From the NCBI RefSeq assembly GCF_028882275.1, contig NZ_JARBUT010000005.1:267267-331266 (forward strand): DNA of 64,000 nucleotides, read 5' to 3'. Position numbers and translations under genes: made by a program. How positions within the stretch are numbered: the stretch's first letter is position 1; every line of letters starts with the position of its first letter. This DNA comes from Nocardiopsis sp. N85. Its GTDB lineage: Bacteria; Actinomycetota; Actinomycetes; Streptosporangiales; Streptosporangiaceae. Under the pieces are notes generated by a model. That model was not told the DNA's origin. It ran no database searches and was given only the letters and a program-made list of their open reading frames with translations. Positions 46,551 to 57,685 of the stretch are shown piece after piece.

Positions 46551-47087
46551 TCAGGGCGCGGCGCCGGCGGAGGGGTCGTCGGCCGCCCGCACCGAACGCC
46601 ACAGCGCGGTGAACCAGGGCTCGCCCGGGCCGGCCTCGACGCCGTCGTCGGCCTCGTCCTCGGGTCGGATGACGATGTAGGCGATCTCGCCCGGGTACTG
46701 GTAGTGCAGGCGCAGCCGGGCCTCGCGTTCGACGTACTCGTCGGAGCCCAGGGCCTCCTCGCGCTCGCGCAGGTCGCGCACGCTCTCCTCCATGCGCGAC
46801 CGCTCCTCCTGGAGCTGGGCGATCTGGGCGCGCTGGGCCACGTACTCGCGCAGCGGGTAGGCCAGGCTGAGCGCGATCACGCACACGACCAGGGCCAGGA
46901 TCGCCGCCCGGCTGGTGAGCATGGGACGCACCCGGACACGGGGCGGGGAGGGCGCCGGGCCCGGCGCCCTCCCCTTCCGTTCCGGGGTCCCCGTGTCCCG
47001 CCGCGCACGGCCGGCACGACCGCGCGGCCTGTCGGCTTTGCTCGCCTTACGGGCCTTTGCGGGCGGCTGCTGCGATTCGCGGGACAC
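46551..47087 (-). CDS. ftsB: Septum formation initiator (FtsB/DivIC family)
   Basis: This 178-residue division protein has a long basic Pro/Arg-rich cytosolic tail (~1-57), one membrane helix (~60-78, AAILALVVCVIALSLAYP), then a coiled coil (~80-112, AQIAQLQEERSRMEESVRDL) and a short outer domain with the family motif YVEREARLRLHYQYPGE. It joins the FtsL-FtsQ subcomplex of the divisome. GTG start at 47087, 9 bp after the eno stop; eno-ftsB is a conserved actinobacterial pair. Confidence 0.9.
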   Translation of the reverse strand: MSRESQQPPAKARKASKADRPRGRAGRARRDTGTPERKGRAPGPAPSPPRVRVRPMLTSRAAILALVVCVIALSLAYPLREYVAQRAQIAQLQEERSRMEESVRDLREREEALGSDEYVEREARLRLHYQYPGEIAYIVIRPEDEADDGVEAGPGEPWFTALWRSVRAADDPSAGAAP

Positions 47088-47096
47088 TGGGGCAGA

Positions 47097-49062
<1,966 letters not shown>

Positions 49063-49145
49063 CGATGTCCCTCCTCGTTCTCCCGCCACCCGGTGCGACG
49101 GGCCCCTCCCCGACCTTCCGGCCGGTAGGTCGCCTGACGGCCGGT

Positions 49146-49160
49146 CCTCCACCGTGGAGG
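49146..49160. promoter_or_regulatory. Candidate TetR operator 1
   Basis: CCTCCAC and GTGGAGG form a perfect 7-bp inverted repeat around one base, 84-98 bp upstream of the TetR start. Confidence 0.55.
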
Positions 49161-49185
49161 GCGCGGCGCCTTCCGCCGCACCCCC

Positions 49186-49200
49186 GTGGAGGACCTCCAC
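49186..49200. promoter_or_regulatory. Candidate TetR operator 2
   Basis: GTGGAGG and CCTCCAC, the same half-sites in reverse order around one base, centred 40 bp from site 1. Confidence 0.55.
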
Positions 49201-49409
49201 GACCGCCGTGCGCGACGTCCCGATCTCCGGCGCGGACGTCGCCGGACCCGCCCTCGCCCACCGGCCGCACCACCACGGCGACCTGGTCGCACGCCCCCGC
49301 ACCGGCCGCCTACGGGGCCCGGACGCGGCCCTCGGGTCCCGCGCCCCGGGACACGTGGACGCTCACCCGCCGACGGGCACGGCACCGGGCCCCACGGCCC
49401 GACGCCCCC

Positions 49410-50153
49410 TCATGCGGTGGCCGCCCAGTAGGACCGCCACTCCCCCTCCGACAGACCACGGGGATCGCGACCGTCGGCCCGTGCCGCCGCCTCGGCCGCC
49501 CGCACGTGCGCGTCGAAGCGCCTGGCCGCCGCCCGTAGGTCGGTCTCGGCGTCACGGTCGCGATCGCGTTCGGCGGCCACCGCCGCGAACAGCCCCCCGC
49601 CCTCACCGCCGTCGTCCCCCACCAGATCCGCGGGGAAACCGTTGCGCACCGCACGTCCCTGCACCTCGGCCGCCAACATCACGGCCGGTTGGGCGAAGGG
49701 CACCCCGTCCAGGACGGAGACCTCCTCGGCGCCACCCCTCGCCTCGGCCTTGGCGGCCCGCTCGGCGGCCTTGATGGCCTCCCAGTTGGACCACACCTCA
49801 TCGGTGCCCGACACCTCCACCCCACCGAACACGTGCGGATGGCGACGGGTCATCTTGTCGATGATGGCGTCGGCGACGTCGTCGACCGTGAACCGCTCCG
49901 GGTCCCCCTCGGGGCGTTCGGCCGCGATCGCCGCGTGGAACACGACCTGCAACAGCACGTCGCCGAGCTCCTCGCGCAACAGCGCGACGTCGCCCTCCTC
50001 GATGGTCTCCAGGGTCTCGTAGGCCTCCTGGATGAGGTACTTCGCCAGACTCTCGTGGGTCTGGCTCCGGTCCCAGGGGCACGTGCGGCGCAGGGTGTCC
50101 ATCACCTCGACCAGGCGCAGCAGACGGTGCCCGACGGGCTGGGGTTCGATCAT
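49410..50153 (-). CDS. mazG: MazG nucleoside triphosphate pyrophosphohydrolase
   Basis: This 247-residue house-cleaning enzyme hydrolyses (d)NTPs, including damaged ones, to NMP and PPi. The all-alpha NTP-PPase metal motif EExxE-12-28-ExxD is visible: LIQEAYETLETIEEGD, then EELGDVLLQVVFHAAIA, with the N-terminal CPWDRSQTHESL typical of MazG. A second, weaker domain occupies ~130-240 with an Ala-rich charged tail. ATG at 50153. In other actinobacteria mazG follows mfd; here mfd is divergent and a sulfate-activation gene lies between. Confidence 0.94.
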   Translation of the reverse strand: MIEPQPVGHRLLRLVEVMDTLRRTCPWDRSQTHESLAKYLIQEAYETLETIEEGDVALLREELGDVLLQVVFHAAIAAERPEGDPERFTVDDVADAIIDKMTRRHPHVFGGVEVSGTDEVWSNWEAIKAAERAAKAEARGGAEEVSVLDGVPFAQPAVMLAAEVQGRAVRNGFPADLVGDDGGEGGGLFAAVAAERDRDRDAETDLRAAARRFDAHVRAAEAAARADGRDPRGLSEGEWRSYWAATA

Positions 50154-50223
50154 GCGTCGTGTCCTCGTGTCCTCGTGTCCGTGTCTCGGGGGTTACGGGG
50201 GGCGCCGAATCCGGGAAGGGGGC

Positions 50224-51819
50224 TCAGTGGTCCTGCTCGGGCAGCCAGCCGCCCGCGCGCAGCGCCGACAGCACCACCGCCACCGAATCGGCCGGGTCGG
50301 TGTCCACGGTGTCCACCACCAGGTCGGCGTCGACGGGCTCCTCATAGGGATCGGAGATCCCGGTGAACTCGGGGATCTCCCCCGCCCGCGCCTTGGCGTA
50401 CAGGCCCTTGCGGTCGCGAGCCTCGCACACCTCCAGCGGGGTCGCCACGTGCACCAGGAAGAAGTCGCCGCCCGCCTCCTCCGCCAGCGCCCGCACCTCG
50501 GCCCGCCCACGGGCGTACGGGGCGATCGGCGCGCACACCGTCACCCCGCCGTGCCGACCGATCTCGGCGGCCACGTACCCGATACGGCGGATGTTCAGCT
50601 CCCGGTCCTGACGGGAGAACGTCAACCCGTGCGACAGCATGCGCCGCACCACGTCACCGTCGAGCAGCGTCACCGACCGCCCCGACCGCCGGATCCCCTC
50701 GCGCACACCGCGCGCGATCGTCGACTTGCCCGACCCCGACAGACCGGTGAAGAACACGGTCAGACCCCGCCGGGTACGCGCCGGCCGCAACCGGGCCAGC
50801 TCCGCGCCCACCCGGGCCGGGGTGAACCACACCGGCAGCTCACGCCCGTGCGCCAGCTCCTCCTCCACCTCGTCGTCGGTCAGGTCGCGGCGGGCACGCG
50901 CCGGATCCACCCGGGTCAACGACTCCCACAGCCCCTCGTCGGCGTCGTACCGCCACGGTTCGGGGTCCAACACCGTCACCGGCGGGCGTCGGGCCATGAC
51001 CCGTTCCACGTCCGGTCCCCGCTCCCCGGCCTCCACCATCAGGTGGGTGGCCCCGTGGGCGGCGGCCACGTGCGCCGCCAGCAGGACCGTCCGGTCGTTC
51101 CACGGGCCTCCGAACGGCCCGCTCACGCGGTCCGCCGCGCGCGGCAACGTGCACACCACGAAGGAGGTGCGCGGCGGCAGCAGGGGCCGGGCCGCGAGCA
51201 CCGCCGCCGTCATCCCCTCCTCCTCCAGGCCGGTGTCGATGAGGACGAGCACCTCGGCCCGGTCCGCCTCCACTCCCGGGGCCCGACCGAGCGCCTCGGC
51301 CTCCGCCCGGATCTGGTGCAGGGCCCGGTGATGCAGGGGCCGGTCGGTGACCACGGCCAGCAGCGGGCCGGACGACCCCCGTTCCAGCTCGCGACGGGCG
51401 CGCACCTCCGCCGGGGTCGCCCGCAACTCGCGCAGCACACCGTAGGTGGGCGGCCGCAGCAGCGACACGTCGCCCGCCAGGTGAAACCGCCCCCGGTCGT
51501 CCTCCCAACGCTCGGCGACCACCAGCTCGGCCAGCGGGGCGCCCTCGGGGTCGGTGAGGACCACAGTGTCGGTGTCGGCGGTGAAGTCGGCCGGGACGGG
51601 GAGGGTGACCGGAACCGGCCAGGGCCGCCAGTCGGGCAGCCGACCGCTCCGCTCCACCGACACGGCCTGCTCACGTGTCATGAAACCCGGCAGCGGGTAG
51701 GCCCCGCTGAGGATCAGTTCCAGGTGGGCGAGCGCGTCCGGACCTGGGGTGAAGACCGGTGCGTCCGGCCGACCCACGGCCCCGTCCGACGCACTCCCAC
51801 GCCTCTCGGCACTCACCAC
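50224..51819 (-). CDS. APS kinase fused to a divergent ATP-sulfurylase domain
   Basis: This ~531-residue protein has a C-terminal APS kinase (~355-525) with Walker A FTGLSGSGKST, LDGDVVRRMLSHGLTFSRQDR and the later PYARGRAEVR and ARDRKGLYAKARAGEIPEFTGI. It should phosphorylate APS to PAPS. The first ~340 residues have the ATP-sulfurylase plan (LPGFMTREQ PUA-like start), but the catalytic QxRNPxHxxH is changed to VTDRPLHHRALH. GTG at 51819 follows GAGAGGAAG; an ATG at 51843 is the alternative. It lies between mazG and mfd, divergent from mfd. Confidence 0.88.
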   Translation of the reverse strand: MVSAERRGSASDGAVGRPDAPVFTPGPDALAHLELILSGAYPLPGFMTREQAVSVERSGRLPDWRPWPVPVTLPVPADFTADTDTVVLTDPEGAPLAELVVAERWEDDRGRFHLAGDVSLLRPPTYGVLRELRATPAEVRARRELERGSSGPLLAVVTDRPLHHRALHQIRAEAEALGRAPGVEADRAEVLVLIDTGLEEEGMTAAVLAARPLLPPRTSFVVCTLPRAADRVSGPFGGPWNDRTVLLAAHVAAAHGATHLMVEAGERGPDVERVMARRPPVTVLDPEPWRYDADEGLWESLTRVDPARARRDLTDDEVEEELAHGRELPVWFTPARVGAELARLRPARTRRGLTVFFTGLSGSGKSTIARGVREGIRRSGRSVTLLDGDVVRRMLSHGLTFSRQDRELNIRRIGYVAAEIGRHGGVTVCAPIAPYARGRAEVRALAEEAGGDFFLVHVATPLEVCEARDRKGLYAKARAGEIPEFTGISDPYEEPVDADLVVDTVDTDPADSVAVVLSALRAGGWLPEQDH

Positions 51820-52167
51820 GCGCTTCCTCTCCCACGGTCCCATCGGAGTTCACCGAAATCGCCACTAGCGTATGCCCGACCCGTTCCAGGAGACCGCGCC
51901 GAACCGCTCCGAACGGAATACCGGCAGGTCATGAGAGGTTCCCATGAAGGCACCGCCCGGTCCGCCCGGAGACGGTCCGCACCCGCCACGGAGCCGGAAC
52001 CCACCACCGTCCGTCCACACCCCGCCCGCGCGCGAGCCCCGGACTCGATAGTCTGAACATGTCTGAACAGACCTGGGCGGCGCCTCCTGTCCGTGCCGCC
52101 GCCCCCTCACCGTGCAGGCCGCGAACATCCGCCTGAACCGGACCTTCTTCTTCCTTTCTTTGGTGCT
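51820..52167. other. Divergent region before mfd (348 bp)
   Basis: It holds the promoters of mfd and the APS-kinase fusion. A tandem 10-bp repeat (GTCTGAACAT GTCTGAACAG, 52051-52070) followed by AC makes an overlapping GTCTG-AA-CAGAC dyad about 100 bp before mfd. A pyrimidine-rich TTCTTCTTCC tract precedes the ATG. Confidence 0.5.
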
Positions 52168-55100
52168 ATGAGCCTCATTGGACTTCTCGCCGACGTCTCC
52201 CGGGACCCGGCACTGCACAGCGCGATCGAGACCGCCCGCGGCGGCCACGATCCCCACCTCGACCTCGTCGCCCCGGCGGCCCTGCGCCCCTTCATGGTGG
52301 GCGCGCTGGCCGCCGACGGCCCCGTGGGCGCGGGACGACCGGTGCTCGCCATCACCGCCACCGAGCGGGAGGCCATCGACCTCGCCGACGCCCTGGGGTC
52401 ACTGCTGCCCGAGAACTCCGTGGCGTCGTTCCCGGCGTGGGAGACCCTGCCGCACGAACGACTGTCCCCACGCTCGGACACCGTCGGCCAACGCCTCGCG
52501 GTCCTGCGCAGACTGGCCCACCCCGACCCCTCCGACCCGCTGACCATGCCGCTGCGGGTCATCGTCGCGCCCGTGCGCGGCGTGCTCCAGCCGTTGGTGG
52601 CCGGGCTGGGCGACCTGGAGCCGGTGCGGGTCCGCCCCGGCGACGAGATCGCCCTGCAAGACGTGGTCCGGGCCTTGGCCGACACCGGTTACTCCCGGGT
52701 GGACCTGGTGGAGAAACGCGGCGACATGGCCGTGCGCGGCGGCATCCTCGACGTGTTCCCGCCCACCGAGGAACACCCGCTGCGCCTGGAGTTCTGGGGC
52801 GACAACGTCGAGGACATCCGCTACTTCCAGGTCGCCGACCAACGGTCCATCACCGCCGGAGAGGGCGCCGGTGACCACGGCGACGCCGCATCCGGGCTGT
52901 TCGCGCCGCCCTGCCGGGAACTGCTGCTCACCGACACGGTGCGCGAGCGCGCCCGGGCCCTGGCCGCGGCACACCCGTCGCTGGCGGAGACCCTCACCAA
53001 GATGGCCGACGGCGTGGCGGTGGAGGGCATGGAGGCGTTCGCCCCCGTGCTCGCCGAGCGAATGGAACCGCTGCTGGAACTACTGCCCGAGGGCGCGATG
53101 GTGGTCGGCTGCGACCCCGAGCGCATCCGCACCCGTGCCGTGGAACTGGAGGCCACCAGCGCCGAGTTCCTCGACGCCTCCTGGATCAACGCCGCGTCCG
53201 GCGGCGAGGCCCCCATCGACCTGGGCGCCTCCGCGTACATGTCCATCGCCGACCTGCGCTCCATCGCCGCCGAACAGGACCTTCCCTGGTGGGGCCTGAC
53301 CCCGTTCAGCGCGGGCGAGGGCGCGAGCACCGAAGAGGACGACGCGGTGGTGGTGGGCGCGGTGCCCGCCGAGTCCTACCGAGGCGACACCGAGCGCGCT
53401 CTGGCCGACATCAAGGGCTGGCTGCACGACAACTGGAGTGTCGTCCTGGTCACCCAGGGACACGGGCCCGCCGAGCGGTTCGTGGCGATGCTGCGCGACG
53501 CGGGGCTGGGCGCCCACCTGGTCGAGGACCTGACCGAACCGCCCGCGCCGGCCGTCGCCACCGTGACGACCGGACTGGTGGACCACGGTTTCCTCCTGCG
53601 CACCGTGCACACCGTGGTGCTCACCGAGACCGACCTGGCCGGACAGAAGTCCTCCACCCGCGACATGCGGCGCATGCCCAGCCGACGCAAGGGCACGGTC
53701 GACCCGCTCCAGCTCAAGCCCGGCGACTACGTGGTGCACGAACAGCACGGTGTGGGCCGCTACCTGGAGATGGTCAGCCGCCAGATCCAGGGCGCCACAC
53801 GCGAGTACCTGCTCATCGAGTACGCGCCCTCCAAACGCGGCCAACCCGGTGACCGCCTGTTCGTGCCCACCGACCAGCTGAGCGAGGTCACCCGGTACGT
53901 CGGCGGCGACGCGCCCACGCTGTCCAAGATGGGCGGCGCCGAGTGGAGCAAGGCCAAGAGCCGCGCCCGCAAGGTGGTCCGCGAGATCGCCGGCGACCTC
54001 ATCCGGCTGTACTCGGCGCGCCAGGCCTCGCCCGGGCACGCCTTCGGCCCCGACACCCCGTGGCAGCGGGAACTGGAGGACGCCTTCCCCTACGTGGAGA
54101 CGCCCGACCAGCTCGCCGCCATCGAGGAGGTCAAGAAGGACATGGCCCGGTCGGTCCCCATGGACCGGTTGATCTGCGGCGACGTCGGCTACGGCAAGAC
54201 GGAGGTCGCGGTGCGCGCCGCCTTCAAGGCGGTGCAGGACGGCAAGCAGGTGGCACTGCTGGTGCCCACGACCCTGCTGGTGCAGCAGCACCTGTCCACG
54301 TTCACCGAGCGGTACGCGTCGTTCCCGGTGACGGTCAAGCCGATGTCGCGGTTCCAGACGGACACGGAGGTGGAACTGACGAGGGAGGGGCTGCGCAACG
54401 GCGAGGTCGACGTGGTCATCGGAACCCACCGACTGCTGTCGTCCGAGACCCGCTTCAAGGACCTGGGCCTGGTCATCATCGACGAGGAGCAGAGGTTCGG
54501 CGTCGAGCACAAGGAGTCGCTGAAGCGGCTGCGCACCCAGGTGGACGTGCTCGCGATGTCGGCGACCCCGATCCCGCGCACCCTGGAGATGGGGTTGACG
54601 GGCATCCGGGAGATGACCACCATCCTCACCCCGCCGGAGGAGCGCCACCCGGTGCTGACGTTCGTGGGGCCGTACGAGGACAAGCAGATCACCGCGGCGA
54701 TCCGCCGGGAGCTGATGCGCGAGGGCCAGGTGTTCTTCGTGCACAACCGGGTGGCGTCCATCGACAAGGTCGCCGCCGACATCCAGCGGCTGGTCCCCGA
54801 GGCGCGGGTCGCCTACGCCCACGGCCAGATGAACGAGCAGCAGCTCGAAAAGGTCATGGTGGACTTCTGGGAGAAGAACTTCGACGTACTGGTCTCCACG
54901 ACCATCGTCGAGTCCGGGCTGGACGTGCCCAACGCCAACACCCTGATCGTGGACCGCGCCGACAATTACGGATTGTCACAGCTGCACCAGCTGCGGGGAC
55001 GCGTGGGGCGGGGGCGCGAGCGCGCCTACGCGTACTTCCTGTACTCGCAGGACAAGCCGCTCACCGAGATGGCCTACGAGCGGTTGGCGACGGTCGCCCA

Positions 55101-55773
55101 GCACACGGAGACGGGTGCGGGCATGTACGTGGCGATGAAGGACCTGGAGATCCGGGGCGCGGGCAACATCCTGGGCGCGGAGCAGTCGGGAACGATCGCC
55201 GGGGTCGGCTTCGACCTGTACGTGCGCATGGTGGGCGAGGCCGTCGCCGAGCTCAAGGGCGACGGCGGCCAGGGCGCGGTCGAGGAGACCGAGACCCGGG
55301 TGGAACTGCCGGTCAACGCGCACATCCCGCACGACTACGTGCCGGGGGAGCGACTGCGGTTGCAGGCCTACAAGCGGATCGCGGGCGTCACGTGCGAGGA
55401 GGACGTGCTGGCCGCCTACGAGGAGTTGACGGACCGGTACGGCGCCCCGCCGCAACCGGTGGACAACCTCATGGCGGTGGCCCGCTTCCGGGTGCTGGCA
55501 CGATCGGCCGGGTTGCAGGACGTGGTGTTGCAGGGCAACCAGATCCGGTTCACGCCGGTGGACCTGAGGGAGTCGCAGGAGCTGCGGCTGCGGCGCATGT
55601 ACCCGAAGTCGCTGCTCAAGGAGATCACGCGCACGTTGTTGGTGCCGGTGCCCAAGGCGGGCGGCATGGGCGGCAAGCCGCTGCGCGACCTGGAGCTGTT
55701 GGCGTGGTGCTCGGAACTGGTCACGGCGATCTTCGAACCGGGTAAGCGCAAGCCGCCGATCCCGAACGACTGA
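52168..55773 (+). CDS. mfd: Transcription-repair coupling factor Mfd
   Basis: This 1201-residue DNA translocase removes RNA polymerase stalled at lesions and recruits UvrA. Domains in order: UvrB-like N-terminal module (~1-340), RNA polymerase-interacting CarD-like domain near 515-580 (KPGDYVVHEQHGVGRYLEM), RecG-like motor with Walker A GDVGYGKTE near 670, DEEQRFGVEHKE near 770, SATPIPRTLEMGLTGIREM, the VHNRV and QLRGRVGRGRE motifs, and the C-terminal TRCF domain (~1010-1180). ATG at 52168 gives the family start; no strong GGAGG precedes it. A hairpin follows. Confidence 0.97.
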   Translation: MSLIGLLADVSRDPALHSAIETARGGHDPHLDLVAPAALRPFMVGALAADGPVGAGRPVLAITATEREAIDLADALGSLLPENSVASFPAWETLPHERLSPRSDTVGQRLAVLRRLAHPDPSDPLTMPLRVIVAPVRGVLQPLVAGLGDLEPVRVRPGDEIALQDVVRALADTGYSRVDLVEKRGDMAVRGGILDVFPPTEEHPLRLEFWGDNVEDIRYFQVADQRSITAGEGAGDHGDAASGLFAPPCRELLLTDTVRERARALAAAHPSLAETLTKMADGVAVEGMEAFAPVLAERMEPLLELLPEGAMVVGCDPERIRTRAVELEATSAEFLDASWINAASGGEAPIDLGASAYMSIADLRSIAAEQDLPWWGLTPFSAGEGASTEEDDAVVVGAVPAESYRGDTERALADIKGWLHDNWSVVLVTQGHGPAERFVAMLRDAGLGAHLVEDLTEPPAPAVATVTTGLVDHGFLLRTVHTVVLTETDLAGQKSSTRDMRRMPSRRKGTVDPLQLKPGDYVVHEQHGVGRYLEMVSRQIQGATREYLLIEYAPSKRGQPGDRLFVPTDQLSEVTRYVGGDAPTLSKMGGAEWSKAKSRARKVVREIAGDLIRLYSARQASPGHAFGPDTPWQRELEDAFPYVETPDQLAAIEEVKKDMARSVPMDRLICGDVGYGKTEVAVRAAFKAVQDGKQVALLVPTTLLVQQHLSTFTERYASFPVTVKPMSRFQTDTEVELTREGLRNGEVDVVIGTHRLLSSETRFKDLGLVIIDEEQRFGVEHKESLKRLRTQVDVLAMSATPIPRTLEMGLTGIREMTTILTPPEERHPVLTFVGPYEDKQITAAIRRELMREGQVFFVHNRVASIDKVAADIQRLVPEARVAYAHGQMNEQQLEKVMVDFWEKNFDVLVSTTIVESGLDVPNANTLIVDRADNYGLSQLHQLRGRVGRGRERAYAYFLYSQDKPLTEMAYERLATVAQHTETGAGMYVAMKDLEIRGAGNILGAEQSGTIAGVGFDLYVRMVGEAVAELKGDGGQGAVEETETRVELPVNAHIPHDYVPGERLRLQAYKRIAGVTCEEDVLAAYEELTDRYGAPPQPVDNLMAVARFRVLARSAGLQDVVLQGNQIRFTPVDLRESQELRLRRMYPKSLLKEITRTLLVPVPKAGGMGGKPLRDLELLAWCSELVTAIFEPGKRKPPIPND

Positions 55774-55784
55774 GAGGCCCGTTC

Positions 55785-55817
55785 GCGGGGCCGTCCCCCA
55801 CGGGGGGGCGGCCCCGC
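55785..55817 (+). terminator. Terminator after mfd
   Basis: A 15-bp stem with one G-U pair (55785-55799 with 55803-55817) and a 3-nt loop begins 12 bp after the mfd stop. Confidence 0.8.
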
Positions 55818-55924
55818 GTCGCATGTCGGGGGTCGTCGACGATGACGGCGGGCGGCAACGGACGTTCCGCGTCGAGGGGAGGCCCCGCGCGTCGCGGACG
55901 GCGATCCGGGCATCGGGCCGGGGC

Positions 55925-57586
55925 TCAGTTCCGGGGGGTCTCGACCTCCTCGGGGTCGGCCTCGTAGGTGATGCCGTACAGGTCCTCGGAGTCCTCCTCG
56001 GCGGGTCCGCGACGCCACCACCGGGGGCGTTCGGCCCGCTCCCGGCGCCGCCGCTCGCGCTCGGCCGCCTTGGCGGCCTTGCGGGCCGCCTTGGCCTCGT
56101 CGCGCTCGCGGCGCTCCCGCTCTCGACTCTCGCGCTCCTCCTCCACGGAGGGCGCCGCCTCCTCGGGGACCGGGGTGTCCCGTGCGGCCTCCTCCGGCGG
56201 GTCCTCCCGAGGGCGCAGCGGCGTGACGGTGGCCAACCCCTTGCCGACGGGGACGTCGACGGGCAACTCCACCGCCGGGCGGGGTTCCGCGGGTGCCTCG
56301 GTCTCGGGCCTCTCCGCCGCGGGCTTCTCGGCCGTCCCGGCCTCCGCCGTGGCGAGCCCGGCCCGGGTGTACCACCAGTTCGCGACCCAGGCCGCGATCG
56401 CCGCCGCCAGTCCGACCTCCAGGGCGGCCACCAGACCCACCTGCCAGGCCGACGGTCCGACGTCGGACAACCGCTGCCCGCCCAGGGATCCCCCGGCGAG
56501 CGCGCCCAGGGCCGCGCACAGCAGACCCGTGGTCACCCCGCACACGAACCCCCACAGCGGAGCGGCCTCGCTCACCAGGTCCGGGGCACTGCGCTGGGTG
56601 AGCGCACCGCCCACCGCGCCGGCGACGAACGGCACCAGCAGCGCCGACAACGACACCACCGGTGCCGCCCCGTTCTCCGGCAGGGCCGCCAGCATCGGCA
56701 GCATCGGCAACGGGCCCACCGACACCCCGGTCGGCGCCACCACCGTCATCTCCCCCACCGCGAACCCCGGGCCCAGGGCGTAGCAGACCGCGAACACCAC
56801 GGCGTTGGGCAGGTAGGCGAGCTGGATGAGGATCAGCAACACCCCGCCCACCCAGCCCGGACCCAACAGGCGGGTGGTCTCCACCGCCTCGGGCAGGCTC
56901 ACCGCCAACGCGATCGTGAACAGCAGGAGCCCACCGAGCAGAAGGGTCCCGGTCGAGGCCAGCATCCCCACGAGGAGCGAGCGCGAACGGGCCGGCATCA
57001 ATCCCAACAGGTCCCGGGCCACCACGCCCTTGTCACGCATCAGCTGGCGCAGGACGCCCAGCCCGCCGGCCAGGAACGCGATGACGAACCCCATGAGCAG
57101 CGCGCGCGGCATGCTCGGCTCCACCGCGTCGGTGCGGGCCAGCAGCGCGAGCGTTCCGGCGATCGCCGCGTAGGGCCCGGCGATCGCGGTCGCCGCCCGG
57201 TGCACGTGCCGCAGCCGGGCGATCTCGCAGTTGCGGGCCACCCACCGGCCCGACCGGTACAGCAGCAGCCCCGGCAGCAGCACGAAGCCGAGGGGGAGCA
57301 GGCTGATCTCCCCGTCGGGCACGGAGAACGACACGTGGTGGCCGACGAGCCAGGCCAGCACCGCCCCTTGCAACAGGTCGACGATCTCCTCGCCGAACGT
57401 GTCGTGGGGCGCGGCCACCCAACCGATCATCGTGAGGGTGACGATGATCGCCAATCCGATACCGGCGGCGGTCGCGGCGGCCACACCACCGGTGGAGTAG
57501 ATCGGCCGTGGCGCTTCGGGGGGAGATCCTGGCGTGCTCACCCGACTTATGCTGCCAGGGACGGGAATGCTCCGCGCCATCCCCAC
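55925..57586 (-). CDS. DUF6350 / PerM-like polytopic membrane protein
   Basis: This protein of up to 553 residues has about ten to twelve membrane helices (~30-410) and a charged cytosolic C-tail (~415-553) with an Arg/Glu/Lys-rich predicted helix (ERESRERERRERDEAKAARK). Its place beside sucCD and its layout match PerM (Rv0955), a membrane protein needed for cell division in M. tuberculosis under stress; I infer orthology from context and topology. The start is uncertain: GTG 57586, ATG 57580 or GTG 57541. It is divergent from the DUF1707 gene. Confidence 0.85.
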   Translation of the reverse strand: MGMARSIPVPGSISRVSTPGSPPEAPRPIYSTGGVAAATAAGIGLAIIVTLTMIGWVAAPHDTFGEEIVDLLQGAVLAWLVGHHVSFSVPDGEISLLPLGFVLLPGLLLYRSGRWVARNCEIARLRHVHRAATAIAGPYAAIAGTLALLARTDAVEPSMPRALLMGFVIAFLAGGLGVLRQLMRDKGVVARDLLGLMPARSRSLLVGMLASTGTLLLGGLLLFTIALAVSLPEAVETTRLLGPGWVGGVLLILIQLAYLPNAVVFAVCYALGPGFAVGEMTVVAPTGVSVGPLPMLPMLAALPENGAAPVVSLSALLVPFVAGAVGGALTQRSAPDLVSEAAPLWGFVCGVTTGLLCAALGALAGGSLGGQRLSDVGPSAWQVGLVAALEVGLAAAIAAWVANWWYTRAGLATAEAGTAEKPAAERPETEAPAEPRPAVELPVDVPVGKGLATVTPLRPREDPPEEAARDTPVPEEAAPSVEEERESRERERRERDEAKAARKAAKAAERERRRRERAERPRWWRRGPAEEDSEDLYGITYEADPEEVETPRN

Positions 57587-57685
57587 CCGGGCGTGTCGTA
57601 CTTCCCCGTCCCGGTGGAACCGCCTGGCCGGAATGCCCGTCGTACCATGAGAGACCGGATCGTTCCCCCGCTCGAATGGACGCCC

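Larger units (their letters stand above)
49063..49409. other. Upstream region of the TetR gene (347 bp)
   Basis: No gene is supported here; frames are only GC-biased open stretches. The region contains the paired palindromes at 49146 and 49186. The rest, to the mazG stop at 49410, shows nothing recognisable. Confidence 0.5.

Noticed and set aside
49186..49409. Small plus-strand gene between the TetR and mazG genes
   Set aside because: The translation is Arg/Pro-rich low complexity with no ribosome-binding site and no family features.
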